Assembly (NCBI GenBank): GCA_002099365.1
Contig: MSED01000001.1
Span: forward strand, 1,736,001-1,800,000
DNA from: Phialophora verrucosa
Lineage: Eukaryota > Ascomycota > Eurotiomycetes > Chaetothyriales > Herpotrichiellaceae
Length of the DNA: 64,000 nt
Direction of reading: 5' to 3'
Part shown: piece after piece, positions 51,516 to 64,000 of the stretch
How positions within the stretch are numbered: the stretch's first letter is position 1
Layout of the letters: each line of letters opens with the position of its first letter
Position numbers and translations under genes: made by a program
The notes under the pieces: generated by a model
Seen by the model: the letters and a program-made list of their open reading frames with translations, nothing else
Told to the model about the DNA's origin: nothing
Database searches by the model: none

Positions 51516-54500
51516 TCAAGCGACCAACTGTCTCAGCTTGCCCTTCTCCTCTTCAGACAACTGCTCAAACAGGCCGAGGAAGCGCTCCTTGCCAGCTTCC
51601 CCTTTGAACCAATTAAGCAAATACTCGGCCGTCTCTTCGTCGCGTGCTCGACTCCCCGTGGGAGAGACTCCCGAGCCATCGTCCCCATATTCTTTCGCCA
51701 GCGACATGAGATCGCCACGTACGGCAGCGCTGGACAAATCAATGGCCCCAGCGGAGCCGACGTCCTCCCACTCATCCGCATCGTCGGCCTCGTCGTCCTC
51801 TTCGTCGAGGGCATCCGCCGCAGCCTGCGCAGCCGCCAGGTCGGGGAATCGTGACGTCGCGGCACTGGCCAACTCATCGACCATGATTTTCAGTATCTTC
51901 AGGTCCGCAGGGATGCTGGACCACCGATCGGGGTTGAGTTTCGCCTGGCTTCGCGTCTTGATGCGCCCGCTCTGAGCGGCCTCGACGATCAAATCGCCCT
52001 TGACGTGCACGGCGCTCACGCGGAGATCATGCAGCGCGAAGACTTTGCTCAGCGCGACGACGTTCTGCCGGACTTCGTCGAAGCCGGCGAAATGGACCGA
52101 GTTTTCGAGCCAGCGCGTCAACACCACGGCGAGGCCGTTCTGGCCGTTGATGTTCACCTCGGCGAGGAAGTCGACGACTTCTTTGGGTGCCGCGAGCGCC
52201 AGGCCCGCGAAGACCATGCACAGGCTCTGGATGAATTGGATGCGCTCCGCGGTGGCGAGGCGGATGGCCACCGCGCGGAGCAAGTCCATGAGGTAGGGGC
52301 CCATTTTGTCGGCGCCGAACTTTGAGACCAGAGACGAGGCAAGGCCGCCGACTTCTTGGCCAGCGTTCTCGTCCACGTCCGCGGAGTTGAGCAGGCGGTT
52401 GATGATGGTCAGCGTGACTTCGATGCTGGACTTGCCGGTGCTGTCTCTCCATTCGAGGAATTGTGCCGTGCCCTTGCTGAGCATGTGATTCAACGCCAGC
52501 GTGGCGGGACGGACGAGCTCCCCCTCGGTGGCCTCCATCAACACTCTCTGCAACTTCGGCATGACGGCTTGCACGAATCCCGCAGGCAGGGGATCAGATC
52601 CGAACTCGGCGAGCGCGGAGACCAGTTCGGCGGCCAGGTTTGTCAGCGACGACTCTTGCGTCATGTTGGCGATGTCGAACGCGCCTGTCAGAGATGGTAT
52701 GGTCCTTGCGCACAGGCGGATGTACTGGTCCTGACCGGCGGTGGAGACGGAGGAGACGATTCCCTCGAATGCCTCGGTGAGGAGCGTAAATAGTTGGAAG
52801 TTGCTCGCGCCGTCACTTGCCAGGGTGAAGAACAGGTCAATTGCATTGCTGTCGGGCGATGTGAGTGTTGACGTGTCAAGCATGACGGCATCACGGAGGA
52901 GTTGGATCAATGCGGCTTTGACGTCGTCGGCGTCTTCCAGTTCGTCCCGTAGATCTCTGCTCGAAATGAATTCGCCGATGACATTGATGATGGCGGATTG
53001 CATAGGTCGTGTGATATTTGATGGCAATGCTTCGATGTAATCTGGCAGGATCAAGAAGCACGCAACTTTCACCACATCCGAGGCATCGCTTGCCGAAGCG
53101 GTGATGGCATTGGTAAATGCTGCGGCGCCGGCAGAGGCGTAATCCGCGTTGTTGCCGGTGATTTTGAAGAAACATCCCAACGCCATTTGAGCCGCGGCAC
53201 GCATGAACAGGTTAGGATCCTGCAGTGCGGAAGAGACTTGCTCGAGTACCACAGACGCAGTTTGCGGATCGAGTTTGCCAGAGACTTCTTCCATGTCCTT
53301 GAGGGATTGGTTGAGCAAATAGAGCAGGGATTCCCGCTCCTTCCACGTAGCAGCGGGCTGAAGGTGATGTTGGTTGAGATGCAGCATCGCGACGATGGGG
53401 AGCTGTTTTAACCATTCGCCCAGACTCCGGACTGCGAGCTCTGCGCATGCTGCTCGAGGGGTGTAGTTTGCCGTCACGGAGGCGGCTTCGCAAAGGTAGA
53501 GGTTCGCGTCGTACTCCCACAGCGCTTCTTCCTCCTTGGGTATTCTTGCGTAGAGAACCAGCACGCGTATGAGTTCTTGGAGCCAAGGGACGGTATGCTG
53601 TGCGTCGCCGAACTGCTGCATTTGTGCCGAGAGTTCCTTCCGGACAGGAGGGGCTTTGATGGTGATTTGGAGGAAGTCGAGTTCTTCGAGGACCAGCGCG
53701 TCCAGGCTGCAGGGGAGGTTGTCGCTGTCGACGAGTTTGCCTTCTGCGCTACCTTCGATGAAGAGCTGCGCATAAGGGGCGGCAAGTCTCGATAGTTCTT
53801 GCCATACGGCCTCGAAGAGCGCGGTTGCATGGGGTGATATGGCCTGGACATAGACCGATCTGAGTTTGTCCAGCGTCTAGTATGCAGTTAGTAGCGTTCC
53901 CCAAGGTGATATCGTGCACGGACGTGCCTTGACTACCTGCACCTTCAACGCCACCAGGCCTCTCAGGTGCGCATCATTCGGCTGGACTATATCTGGCAGC
54001 GGCTGTTTCAGTGTCTCCATGAAGAACGGCATCCAGGCTTTTAAGGACTCGGTGAGGAACTGCTTCACCGCCGCCCCGTGATCGGCCATAACCATTTCCA
54101 ACATCTCAAAGCATGCCCGGAAGACATTAAGAGTCATTGCCCTGACTATCAAGCCGCGATTGTTATCGACCGCGACATGCTGCAGGCCGCTGACCAGGTC
54201 GCGAGCGACAACGAAGAACTGCTCCTCGGTTAAACCCTCGTCGACTAATTCTGCCAGAACCCGTAGGGCGCCGTGAATGGGCGCATCGTCAGTCGAAGTC
54301 TCTAGGATGGCGAGCAACGAGGGGAACAGCGAAGGCCACGCGTCAGGAAAATCGACGCTGGCGATCTTGCTGGCTACACCGGCGGCAAGAGCTTGAATGG
54401 TGGCGTCTTTTGGGGCTTGATTGCCCTCGAGCGTGCAGATTGCGAAGACTTGATCGCGTACTCGGGCCTTGGCCTCATCACTCAGATATACATGCCCTGT

Positions 54501-54731
54501 GAAAGTCTCGTCGAATTGGGGTGACCAAGTGGCGGAGACATAGTTCTTGAGAGCGGTCAATGCGGCTTTCCGTGAGCTGGATTCAACATCGTTGTGTGAG
54601 GCTATCGTCAGGAGCGCAAATGGGAAATCTTGTTGAGGGTACAACCGCAGAAGACTTTGCTCGGCATCTCTAATGACGGCAGTGTCCGGGCGAGTTGTTG
54701 CTTGGAGAAGCTGAAGGACCTGCTGCTCCAT
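51516..54731 (-). CDS. KAP114: Importin-beta family receptor KAP114 (importin-9 type)
   Basis: Karyopherin that imports TBP, histones H2A-H2B and Nap1 into the nucleus in yeast. Two exons, 54731-53937 and 53876-51516, with a 60-nt intron that has a CTAAC branch site, give about 1051 aa. The N-terminal importin region reads RDAEQSLLRLYPQQDFPFAL and SSRKAALTALKNYVSATWSP. HEAT repeats make up the rest, for example AWPSLFPSLLAILETSTDD and LPLV-free helices such as LKQLPIVAMLHLNQHHL. An acidic insert (ALDEEDDEADDADEWEDVG) lies near the C-terminus, as in KAP114 and importin-9. The Met before EQQVLQLLQAT was chosen because it starts the conserved helix; the open frame extends 73 codons upstream without family support. 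The gene is intact and converges with DCC1. Confidence 0.92.
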
Positions 54732-56126
54732 CGTCACTAGCACGAGGCTGGCCCAGAGCAGCTGCGGGAGAACCCTTGTCGAGCACAGGCTTGAGCAAAC
54801 TTCCGCTCCGTCGCAGATGGTTTGGAACTGGTGAGGCACAGACACAAACAAGGCTTTCCAAGAGTAGATGAGAGGCTGGCCATGAAGTTGTTGACGGGAG
54901 GCCGAAAGTAGAAGCGGGTGAAGTCTGCGCAAACGCGTCGAAACGGCCAAGCATTTCAGCCTTCACTGACGTGATTGGCTGCGGCCTGTTTCCCGGACAA
55001 GGCTGCCTCGACTGGTAGCTTTCAGTAACAGTTTGGCGAGACTGATTTCAGCCACGATTTGAAAGCCTCTTAGATACAGCAGAGGCAGTCAAAATATGCC
55101 AATAAGAAGACAAAGGCGACCGAAGCGGTAATGATGAGGAGCCGACCTGAACAGAACTGTGTGACAACACCACAACCCATAAGCATGGTCTAGAATTGCT
55201 CCGCTATCTATCATTGTATTCGTTACCGGAGGTGATAAAACTTCTTCCGAGTCAACACAGAAGATGTCACCCTTACCACTCCAGCCGTGCCACTAAACAG
55301 CAGCGTAGAATTCCCGCGACATAGGCAGAGTGACAACAAACCCTTCCTCTCTATCCTATGGCGTCGTGCAGACTCCTTCATGAACCACTGCCAACTGAAG
55401 ACGCCCCACCGTGAATCGTGGATGGAGGCAGTGATGTTACAGCAAAACTATCGCATACACTAAGTCGCTTCCCGAACAACCTCATAAACCGCTGTCGTCG
55501 CGTTGCGTGCTAGCACTGACTGCTCGAGTCATTATCGGCTGCACAAGCTGGGCGATGTCCTTAGGCTCCTCAGCGAGCAATTTCGTCAGAGTTCCCAGGC
55601 TATGAACCACTGTGCCTGCTATCAGTCCCACAAGTGTCCCAGGGACCGATTGTACCTCTGCCAGTCTGGTGGTCAGCACACATATATATCCTCAGAAAGA
55701 CGCAATCTCCTAACTGAATACTTCACTGGCAGTGTTTGAGCATACTTGGCGAATAAGCATTGAGTATCATGTAGCCCACTTGTGTCTCGTGGGCATGGAA
55801 TAATTTTGTATTCGCTTAGAACGGTTTGCTTGTCATAATCAACAATGGCATCTTGTCCCCGTCAGTAAGAAGTCATTGAACGAAGAGGTTGGAACCATGT
55901 CCTGCTCGGTCAGCCAGTTACCCAACCCCTACGAGTACCTCTCCCTACTATATATCTACCTCATTGCCTTCTTGTCGCCATCATCTGCACAATATGACAC
56001 TGTCAATGGTATTATGTATTGTGGGCGCTCGCGCTCGCCAAACAACGTCCCAAAATATACTACTTCAGGGTAATAACGATACAAAAGAATAGTCTTGTTC
56101 AATCTTGGGGCATTGGGCAGGCCATC
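54732..56126. other. Intergenic region, KAP114 promoter
   Basis: About 1.4 kb between the KAP114 start and the MVP1 stop. A 65-codon hydrophobic minus-strand frame at 55482-55679 has no ATG and is not called. No RNA gene or repeat was recognised. Confidence 0.45.
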
Positions 56127-58400
56127 TCATTCTCCCAAGGGCATGCTCTCCAGTTGATCGACCAAACTCCGCCAATTGCTTGCCTGTAACTCAGCATACT
56201 TGACCCGCTCTTGACTCCAGTCCTGATGCATATGGCTGATGGCGTAGATGGTGGTTTGGAAAGTCACAATCTCGTCCCTCACACACTCCTGGATGAATAC
56301 CCCTCGTGCGTGTTGCTGCACAATACTTTCTTTATCCGCTATGATGCTGCTCTCCACCTTTTCGATCTCCCCTGGCTTCACTTGCCCTGGTGGTTTTTGC
56401 CGCAGTTGCTGTAGCTTGTGTTCTGAGGTCTCGATCCGTCGCTCGAGTTGAGGGATGTTGTCCCTCGCCAACCGGTCCCGTCGGTCGAACATGTCGCGCA
56501 TTGATACGAAATTGTCGCGAATCGACTTCAAATCCTCCGATACCCCGGTATCCCAAGCCCGGGCTTCGTCTTCAAGTAGTGTCTGCGTGGTCGCGAGGTG
56601 CTTAGCCGTCGACTTGATGCCTTCGTTTAGAAGAGGTACATCGTTCGGATCAATGGCATAACTGTCGCTGGTGGCTTCGGTAAGATTGGAAACTGCCTGA
56701 GAGAATTTCGCACTGTCTGACGCAAGTCCCTCATTGCGTTTGACCAAGCGTTCCATCAAAATGCAGAGATTGATATACACTTCTGCGGACCGTCGCACGC
56801 CGCCGCGAACTTGATCGAAAAGGTCGGAGAGATTAGACGGCAGACTGTCTTCCAGGGTAGGCGGCAAAGCTTTACCGGTAAACTCTTCTTGTACGGAGAT
56901 AGTGGCCTGCTTGCGCCAGACTGCAAGTTCCTGAACACGGGATCAGTCTCAATCTGCGCAAGAGTATGTTGAGAACAAGAGGCATACCGTCGGAACAGTC
57001 AAGAACATGACCACCAGGGTCTCCTGACTCAAAACCGGATGCTGAACAAGCGCGTTAGTGAACCGAACAAGTCCTCGTCTGCGCTTATCGAGAAAAACTC
57101 CTGCATCGGCTGTGAGATGTGACCCGTTAACTAATGATCATAATCAGCTCTAACCTCGTCCAGGTCGGGTAATTCTTACCTTGGACGCGCTTGGGAGGCA
57201 GTAGAGGTAACCGTCTGAAAGGATAGCGTTTTTGCAAGCAGTCAAGTAACCAAACAAAGTCGCTGTATCGTCTGACTACGCTGCTGCCTCTCCGGAGAGT
57301 TTTGACCTCGTAATTGCGATGCTGAAACAAAAACATGCCTTCTTTCTCGGGTAGCATTGTTATCGTGACGCTCTCGCCGGTCCCTGTCGGTAGACTGATG
57401 CTTTGTGACACTGCACTTTGTGGCTCTCGACCCGGGCGGTTCGGGTTATCCCCAGGATCGCCAAACCCCCCACCCAGTGTTGGTTGTTCTGCGAAGCCAC
57501 CCGAACTTCCATTGTAGCTGTTCCAGCCAGTTCCTGCGCTGTCCGATGAGCGCTCGGCCACCGGACTTCCACCCCCACTTCCTTGGCTGCCGGGAGTTGT
57601 GAATGCGCTTGTTGTCCTTGCAATGCCATTCGGGGTGCTCTTGACATCATCCTCGGCGATGCCGTTCGCGGACATGGTGTGAGCCGCTGTCGACGGAAGT
57701 GGCAGTCTGTTGTTAGAGGGACTTGCCCAGGGGTCTGCTGTCGGATCTGTGCCGAATGATTCTTGTCGAGGCTTCGGTGCTCTCACCGTCGTGGGTTTGG
57801 CTGTGGTAGGGGAGGGCGGCGCCTGCGGCCGGGCATTCGATCGTAACTGGTCTAGGTAGTCGATCCTGGGCTCAGGGAGTTCTGGGAATAGTCAATCTCT
57901 AAGCACTGGGCCGAAGATTTTGTAGCCTTACTTCGCCTCCTTTCGTCCACGCCGTCAAGGGTGATGTCCTCGCCCTCCTGCCCCAGGCCGATAAGAGCGA
58001 GAAGGACGTTGAATTCGCTCCTGCCAACCCCGTTCGCACTTTCCTGGCCACCCGGGATGACAAAATTCAAGATCTTGGACTGCTCCTGTTCGCTCAAATT
58101 GCTGCTCTGTAGTACGCGCTTGACGCCAACTAAGCCAATGCCAACTCCTGTCTTCTCATTCGCATTCAATACAGCGTCGTATGCATCGACATAGCTCTCC
58201 GGCACGTCCGTCGCGGGGAGGAGATTCTTCACTAGATTCTGTCGGGCATTCTTCTTGGGTGTCGGCATTGACCACGGCGAGTCGCCGCCATCGTCGGCAA
58301 AAAGAGAGGAGACGGCTGGTGTACGTGCTGGCTCGTCGCCAAACAACGATTTGTTGTTCAGAGGCGCAGTTTCGGTGGGAGACGAGCCAAACAATGACAT
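56127..58400 (-). CDS. MVP1: Sorting nexin MVP1
   Basis: PX-BAR protein that works at endosomes in retrieval of cargo to the Golgi and in vacuolar sorting. Four exons: 58400-57932, 57881-57180, 57130-56988 and 56930-56127, giving about 705 aa. The N-terminus (MSLFGSSPTETAPLNNKSLF) leads to an EH-like helical part (VPESYVDAYDAVLNANEKTG). A Ser/Gly/Pro-rich linker follows. The PX domain spans the exon 2/3 junction: MLPEKEGMFLFQHRNYEV, VVRRYSDFVWLLDCLQKRYP and RRLPLLPPKRVQ, then LVRFTNALVQHPVLSQETLV. The RRYSDF and PPKR segments are the phosphoinositide-binding marks. The C-terminal 250 residues are a coiled-coil BAR region (AISHMHQDWSQERVKYAELQ, NWRSLVDQLESM). All junctions keep the frame. Confidence 0.93.
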
Positions 58401-61400
58401 TGTACCGGCCGCAAGCTCGCGGAGGAGCTGATACGAGGATGAAGACGAGGAAGGAGGACGGTTACTTGAGAGCGACCATGCGCACGGTGCTGCGATGTGG
58501 TTGACAGAGGCGGCAGTGTCTGCACTGTCTGCACAGTCCTCGTAGAATCGATCCAGAGCGCTATCGCATCATTGAGCTCATAGGTGGAGTTGCTGGTTGG
58601 AGCTGCTTGTCATCGGTCCTTGGCGCCGCGGGTCTCATTCGTAGGTCCCCACGGTCCCCTATTCCATTTTCGCTGTTGGGCCAAAAAGCTCATACTGCAG
58701 TTGGTACAGAGTGCAAAGGGACGTCAAGGTTGTTCCATCAGTAGAACGATGACTAGAGAGTTCTGGACGTGACTCAAGCACGCAGCGGTAGCTGTTCCCC
58801 AGCATGGTGCAGAGAGCATATCTACGACTTTTGATGATCATGGAAGTGCCACGCCTACGCCCTTCTGCTGGGGCAAAGTATCAATCCATCTCACTGAATC
58901 GACTTCCTGATTTCGGATTTAGGGCACGGCCGATCCTCGTGAGTCGAGAAGCGCTCCCCAGCGCAACAGAGGGAGAAGGTTCTGACATCGAATGGCACTG
59001 TGATGGAAGATCGATCGATTGTTCGAAGTTCTGCATTGAAACGAGATATAATCACCTTGAATCCAACGCCATCCTCCTGGACCTAGCTCATGAACCTGCT
59101 CGCTCTCCACTGACGATGTTTGAAAGCCAGGAACGGCGAACAAGTGAGTACTGAGGTTCGTGGTGTGAACCTGTCCTCTTCAGCGACCCGCTCCTTTTTC
59201 TTATTCTTTCCTGAAATACCGACACTTCCCGTGGAACATCGCCAATGCCAAGCTAAGCTCTGCTCAGCACAACGACGCTTGTGAGGAGGTATCGGTAGCC
59301 CTAGAAGAGGCGGTAGAAGCCTCTCGTCCAAGTTGGAGGCAGTCGCAAAAACCAGCGCTGAGATCTACTTGTGACCGCTGCCTCCTTTAGGACTGGTCAC
59401 ATCGGACATCTCATGCCGAAGATGGTCTGTCCCAGGTAGGGAGTACGGCGTTCCCGACCACAGAGGGAGTTCTGCGCTTGGCAACATTTCTGGCTTGCCA
59501 TGAATTGAAGCCGGAGCCAGAATATCGGTGATACCGGTACTCGCCGAAGGGACGTCTCCAAAGCATGCGAAGCTGGCGGGAAGGTTGACGAACTGACTAT
59601 CACAGGCTCTGAAGCGTGGCCCAGCCACATCTCTGCCTCACAATTGACCTGTATTTCGAGGCTGCCAAATGATATTTTCCAAATGTCCTTTTCCGCGATA
59701 AAAGAACAGATTTCGATTAGTGAGTCCTCGTTCTTGACTACTATACAAACGTCTCTTATTTGACTCTCGGGGAGCTGTTGGTCGGGGGCTCTTGTGTGAC
59801 CAGTGGCGCGCAACACTATCCCTCTTCAGCAATGCCATAGTCTTGAGCTGTCGATAACGGCACGGAACGTGCACGGGACGATGCGACACTCGAGAAGTGA
59901 TAGTCTGGCACGGTCGGCTAGATTGGTCCGACGATAGGTGCCTTCATACTGAGGATCCTTCGTCGTCCTGAAGGTGTCTTGGTTTGGAAGATGTTGAGAG
60001 TCTCATGTCACATTTTCGCCTCGAGATCTGCGACAACTCTCTACAGACGGCAAGTTGGGGAGGGTCTGTTGGGCAAAGGACATACTTCGGACGTAAAGTC
60101 TGAAGGTGCTTCTCGAGTTCTTTGCAATTCCGCACACATTACGGAGTAGCAGTCAATATAAATTGGCTATCACATGGAAACCGTCGCGAAACACCTCATC
60201 TGCAACCTCGCTGTGCTTGTACTCGTACTGGCACAGTGGTGGGACTCTTGCGACTTGACGCAGAGGGCAGGTCGAAGCCTCTAGGCGGCGCCCGGCCAGG
60301 CCCAGAGTGGACATCGTGGGCAAGTGGCAGGGGCCGTTCACTAGCCCATTCATGCCCCTCGTTCACCCCAAACGCATGCTCTATTGGCCAGGAGGGAAAG
60401 TTTTGCCGCACTCGCATCAAGTACTGTCAGGCCGAAGTTCGTCTCGTGGATAATCATGTTCTCTGTTCAGGGGCTCGTTAATCCAGTTATCGACAACCTC
60501 GGGGTTCCAGTATCAGTAAGTTAAAATTGATGTGTTCGGAAAAGATCTTCCAAGGAGCATGAAATGATAGCAGTTGAAGACGACTAGGTGATGACCGTCG
60601 GTGATGACCGTCCATGTTATTCGTCACAGTTGTACATAGTCTATGTAAGCTTGTACACACCTAAATCATGTCCTTTTCGAGTTGATACGGTAGTACTTGA
60701 AGAACCCCTTAAAAGGCGGCAACATTCTTGAACAGTTCCTCGTAAAGTGAGTGACTTGTCGCGTGCCGTGCCAACTTCGCTACAAGTGCATCTTGCCCGA
60801 AATGGTTGTTACTCTTTTTGGTGAAGGGGCCGTCGTAGGGCTCGTGGCTTAAGATCTCTTCTTGAGCGAGGCTTGCACCGGCGTGTTTGATGATCATCGA
60901 GAAGCATGCTCGCCGGGAGCGGTTCCGGCGGATCTCCAGGCCGTCTCTGCCCTAACTCGACGCCTCACTTGTCCTTCGAACCTTAAAAACAGAGCTTCAA
61001 TGTTGAAGGTTCTGGCAAAGGCCACGGCATCAGGCAGTTGAACTGGTCGAGCACGACAAGAGGAAACGACGATTCTGTGAATTCGGCCTCAGTTGCTGAT
61101 ACTTAGCGAGATACAATCCAACCTCGCTTGCAGTGCATGAGGAAGATTGTCCTTGGCGTACCTCTGGGGAAGATTACCCTTTCTGCGAAATATGGTGGAC
61201 GCGAGCCTGCAAACGGGGATGAGATATAGTACACACAAGATTTCATCGCGATGTAATCAAGTGTGCACAGCGTGTCTACGTATCAAGAGTCCAGAGTCCA
61301 TGGAGGATGGCGCACGCCGTAATCAAACCCGAGGATCCTTGCCTGACGAGCATACATCTGAAAATCGGAGTATGAGTGACAACAATTCGCCTCACTCAAG

Positions 61401-63726
61401 TACATACAGGTACCAAAGGCTGCCCTTAGCCACGACGAGGAGAAACGACTTACAATCGTCGCCCATTATTCAAATAGTTTCCAATGGAGTGGTCTCGCTG
61501 CAGCCACGAGACACTCATGATCTTCAGGCCCGAACGTCGTGTTTGATGCATGCTCCACTTGCGAACAGCTGTTGGATCTGAAGCACTTCAAGTGATCACA
61601 TCTGAGGTCAATAGCTGCAGAGTGTGAAGTGTCGGTGAGACACAATTTGAGTCATGTGCTCTACATTGGCAGCCTCGGGCTTCAAGCAGATCACACATGG
61701 TATTGGCTTCTATGCTGTGCAACCAGTGCCGCTGCGGTCCGGAGTTGAGTCGCGGAGACTGGGACCAATTGTTATGATTAACAGGAACCTTGGTGGGGGT
61801 ACAAACACATCTCAAGATGATGGCGTATATGGCTTGCAGGCTGCACTCGCTCAGAGGATTACTACCACTGGTTCATGTACTGATCGACCCTGCAACACCG
61901 ACTGCTTGTCAATCAGGCGGGACATGCGTTGGCGGCAGCCGATTGTTGAGTCTGGACAAGTCTTGCTACAATTGTCTGCCTAGCTACTCGGAGAGGGTCT
62001 GGCTGGACTGTTTGCGTCTTCTGGGGTGTGATTCATATCTTACGATTGGTGGAGATCATGGGTGACAGTATGCAATTATTGTTGATGTCTACCATTCCTT
62101 TTGGTTGCAAAGACACAATAGTGCCCTATAGCATTAACCCCAAGCCAGGTGCACGGTGGGGGCAGTGTCGGAAGTGCTTCCAGAGTCCAACTGATAATCG
62201 GGGGAGCGGGCCTTTCGTCTCGACATCCTATCCGAACTTGGCTAGGGTCACCTCCGTTGTCACAAGGCATGCATGCAGCAAGGAGGTAGGACTTGCGTGG
62301 ACTGCTCTCACGAGGCTTGTAACATCTGGAACCCAGACAAATTTCTAGTGCTCGTGTAGTGCAAAGTGTGTAGTGGCACTGTGCGTCGTCCTTCAATCTT
62401 CATCAGTCGGTACCGAGTACACAGAGCTTTGTTGATCTCCAGAGAATGCTGCCTCATGGCGTCAACCATGGAGTAGCGAAGAAACCTTGTTTCTGGAAGC
62501 AGGGTTTCGCGTTGGGTTGCAGAGACCTCTTCGGGCAAGCTGCGAGACGGACCGGGCGGGAGGTGAAAAGTGAAAGACGGCGGTGGAGAATCGGCGATGT
62601 CGATTGACTCGAGTCGTCCTTTGTTTTACGTGGCTTGATGCGCTTGAGCACTTCGAGCAGGCTTGGAACACGCCGCCAACGTTTGCGCAGAGCCAGAAGG
62701 TGGGCTCGGGAGGAATCACGCTTGCCTCAGAAGGGGCGGCCAGGACTTGACCGCCGTCAATCACCGCGAATCTGCGATATCGACAAGCGTCTTCCTAGCC
62801 TGTCACGCTGGGCCGGCCCCCCATGAAGCCCGAAGTGTGTAGAATAATAGACTTTTGAGAACGGATAACACTGAAGCGGGAAGAGGAATCAGGAAAGAGA
62901 TTACGAGGTTGCAGATCTCTTTCCCGTCCGTGCGAAGTGAGTTGTGACTCGACACTGGAGGTGAGGCGTTGTTTTGGCGATTGGGAACACTTTGGAACCC
63001 CATCTTGCACCCGGATGGCTCCTGCATACCTGGCCCACGCCTAAACGGAAGTTGCCCTAGCCCTAAGTTAGCACGACTCGGTCGCTACTGGCACGCTGCC
63101 ATTCAGATTTGAAGAGGTCGCTCCCGCCTCAGTCTCCAGGCTTTTCTCACCTCGTAGCATTGCAGACGTGAACAGTGACCGCGAGCTTACTCGCCAACGA
63201 GTCGATCTCAACATCCGACTGCTGCATCTGGAGTAGCGTGCAGCTAGTCTTCTTCAAACGGTCGTGGACGGAACAGTCCCTGTGCACAGACTTGGGGATC
63301 ATCCACCACGTTGCGTTACAGTGATTGCTCATATCTGACACCGCATCTTGTCCTCCTCCATCCGTGCAACTATACTTCAAAACTCCTACCCTCCAAGCCA
63401 CTCCCGCCGCTCCCTCAACAACTCGACCCGGCTCATCTCTACTTCGGCCGCGAATCTTGAATCCCATATAATTTAAGATTTTGTGGTGTGGCTTGAGCAT
63501 TGGTTCGTACCATATACCTGCCTGCATCCCGCGCCGACTACCGCGGCTCTCTTCGACACCTCGTCTAACTCGACCTCAACAGTACCTGCACACCGCATCG
63601 AGTATCCGACACCCTCCTGTCAGTGGGATCTCACCTCGCACGACCTAAAGCCACCGAAGCAATGTGTTGAGCTGTTCAACCATTTCTGTACACCAATTCG
63701 CCTTCCTTTCTGCTGTCGCAGCCGCC
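58401..63726. other. Gene-poor stretch of 5.3 kb
   Basis: It includes the MVP1 promoter at the left and the promoter of the edge gene at the right. The largest frames are 144 codons (plus, 61147-61581), 139 codons (minus, 59397-59816) and 126 codons (minus, 63147-63527), without domains I know. Some stretches look more protein-like than chance, such as IRDVCIVVKNEDSLIEICSF (minus, about 59690-59760). No transposase, integrase, long terminal repeat or simple repeat was seen. It may hold decayed genes, a noncoding RNA, or lineage-specific multi-exon genes that I cannot resolve. Confidence 0.4.
60709..60960 (-). other. Possible last exon of an unknown gene or gene remnant
   Basis: A minus-strand frame of 62 codons from an ATG at 60897 ends at 60709. 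Its reading can be extended upstream to an intron-like 3' end (GAGTTAG just before about 60953), adding DGLEIRRNRSRRACFS. The protein is well mixed and not low-complexity: IIKHAGASLAQEEILSHEPY and FGQDALVAKLARHATSHSLY. I do not recognise it and found no convincing partner exon, so it could be a remnant or chance. Confidence 0.25.
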
Positions 63727-64000
63727 ATGGCTCAGTCCATGGACGCCCATTCGAGCTTTGTCTATCTCGTCGACAATCTGCCCAAATGGCGAGCCACCTT
63801 TGACTCTTTAGCCACCCATACCGCTGAGAAAAATGCCGAATTTGTCGCAGAGTATGCTCGTCTCCTCAAACAGGCCAGACCCAAGCGCAAAAAGACTCCT
63901 TCGATCAGCTCCATCCATACTACCGACGAACAAGATCCAATCGATGATAAAGCCAACGCCACCGAGAGCGTGGACAGCTCATCTTCGCCCAGGCTAATAC
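63727..64000 (+). CDS. Partial gene at right edge, unknown function
   Basis: An open frame begins at ATG 63727 (context GCCGCCATGG, a strong start) and stays open for 91 codons to the window end. It begins MAQSMDAHSSFVYLVDNLPK, followed by ATFDSLATHTAEKNAEFVAE, a likely helix, then a basic patch KQARPKRKKTP and a Ser/Asp-rich stretch. I do not recognise the family. The rest lies outside the window. Confidence 0.7.
   Translation, partial: MAQSMDAHSSFVYLVDNLPKWRATFDSLATHTAEKNAEFVAEYARLLKQARPKRKKTPSISSIHTTDEQDPIDDKANATESVDSSSSPRLI

Noticed and set aside
55482..55679. 65-codon hydrophobic minus-strand frame
   Set aside because: It starts at GTG, has no ATG, and I could not find a partner exon; kept only as a remark on the intergenic entry.
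61790..62065. EGF-like Cys pattern (CQSGGTCVGG) in a plus-strand frame
   Set aside because: Only one short match in a 91-codon frame without signal peptide; the spacing of the remaining Cys does not fit an EGF unit.

Overview
The window is nuclear DNA from a filamentous ascomycete (Pezizomycotina). Genes are dense and on both strands. Introns are short (about 50-70 nt, GT...AG, often with a CTAAC/CTGAC branch site). Recognisable genes are fungal: KEX1 carboxypeptidase, a Zn2Cys6 regulator, a DUF3176 membrane protein, a WSC-domain protein, an ANP1-type mannosyltransferase and MVP1. I cannot name the genus. No tRNA, rRNA, CRISPR array, transposon or biosynthetic core gene was recognised.

Layout. 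1-1600: no recognisable gene. 1601-9611: KEX1 (-), an orphan four-exon gene with a Cys-rich tail (+), a secreted type-B carboxylesterase (-). 10553-16713: NOP53 (-), then two broken genes, an MDR alcohol dehydrogenase (-) and a Zn2Cys6 regulator (-). 17378-30030: a WW/Gln-rich protein (-), CEF1 (+), an intact zinc alcohol dehydrogenase (+), ORC1 (-), a conserved fungal protein of unknown function (+). 30530-36614: prefoldin subunit 5 (-), mitochondrial prolyl-tRNA synthetase (-), a GPI-type glycoprotein gene with a frameshift (+), a small WSC protein (-). 36965-46479: MAK21 (+), a neutral amino-acid permease (-), a DUF3176 protein (+). 47259-58400: ANP1-like mannosyltransferase (+), DCC1 (+), KAP114 importin (-), MVP1 sorting nexin (-). 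58401-63726: a 5.3-kb gene-poor stretch with only weak coding traces. 63727-64000: the start of a gene that runs off the window.

Function. Most genes are housekeeping: ribosome assembly (NOP53, MAK21), splicing (CEF1), replication and cohesion (ORC1, DCC1), tubulin/actin folding (prefoldin), nuclear import (KAP114), endosomal sorting (MVP1), Golgi mannosylation (ANP1) and Golgi peptide processing (KEX1). They are single-copy neighbours, not one pathway. ORC1 and DCC1 share ACGCGT (MluI cell-cycle) boxes in their promoters, which fits G1/S control.

The main observation is selective decay. The long core reading frames (MAK21 1107 aa, KAP114 1051 aa, CEF1 786 aa, ORC1 774 aa) are clean. Three accessory genes carry small disabling lesions: the MDR dehydrogenase has an in-frame TGA plus a one-base deletion near its end, the neighbouring regulator has TAG where a Trp is expected, and the glycoprotein has a one-base deletion. 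I found no convincing new multi-gene system. The best leads are the decayed regulator/dehydrogenase pair, the orphan Cys-rich gene, an alternative-start mitochondrial form of the intact dehydrogenase, and the traces in the gene-poor stretch.
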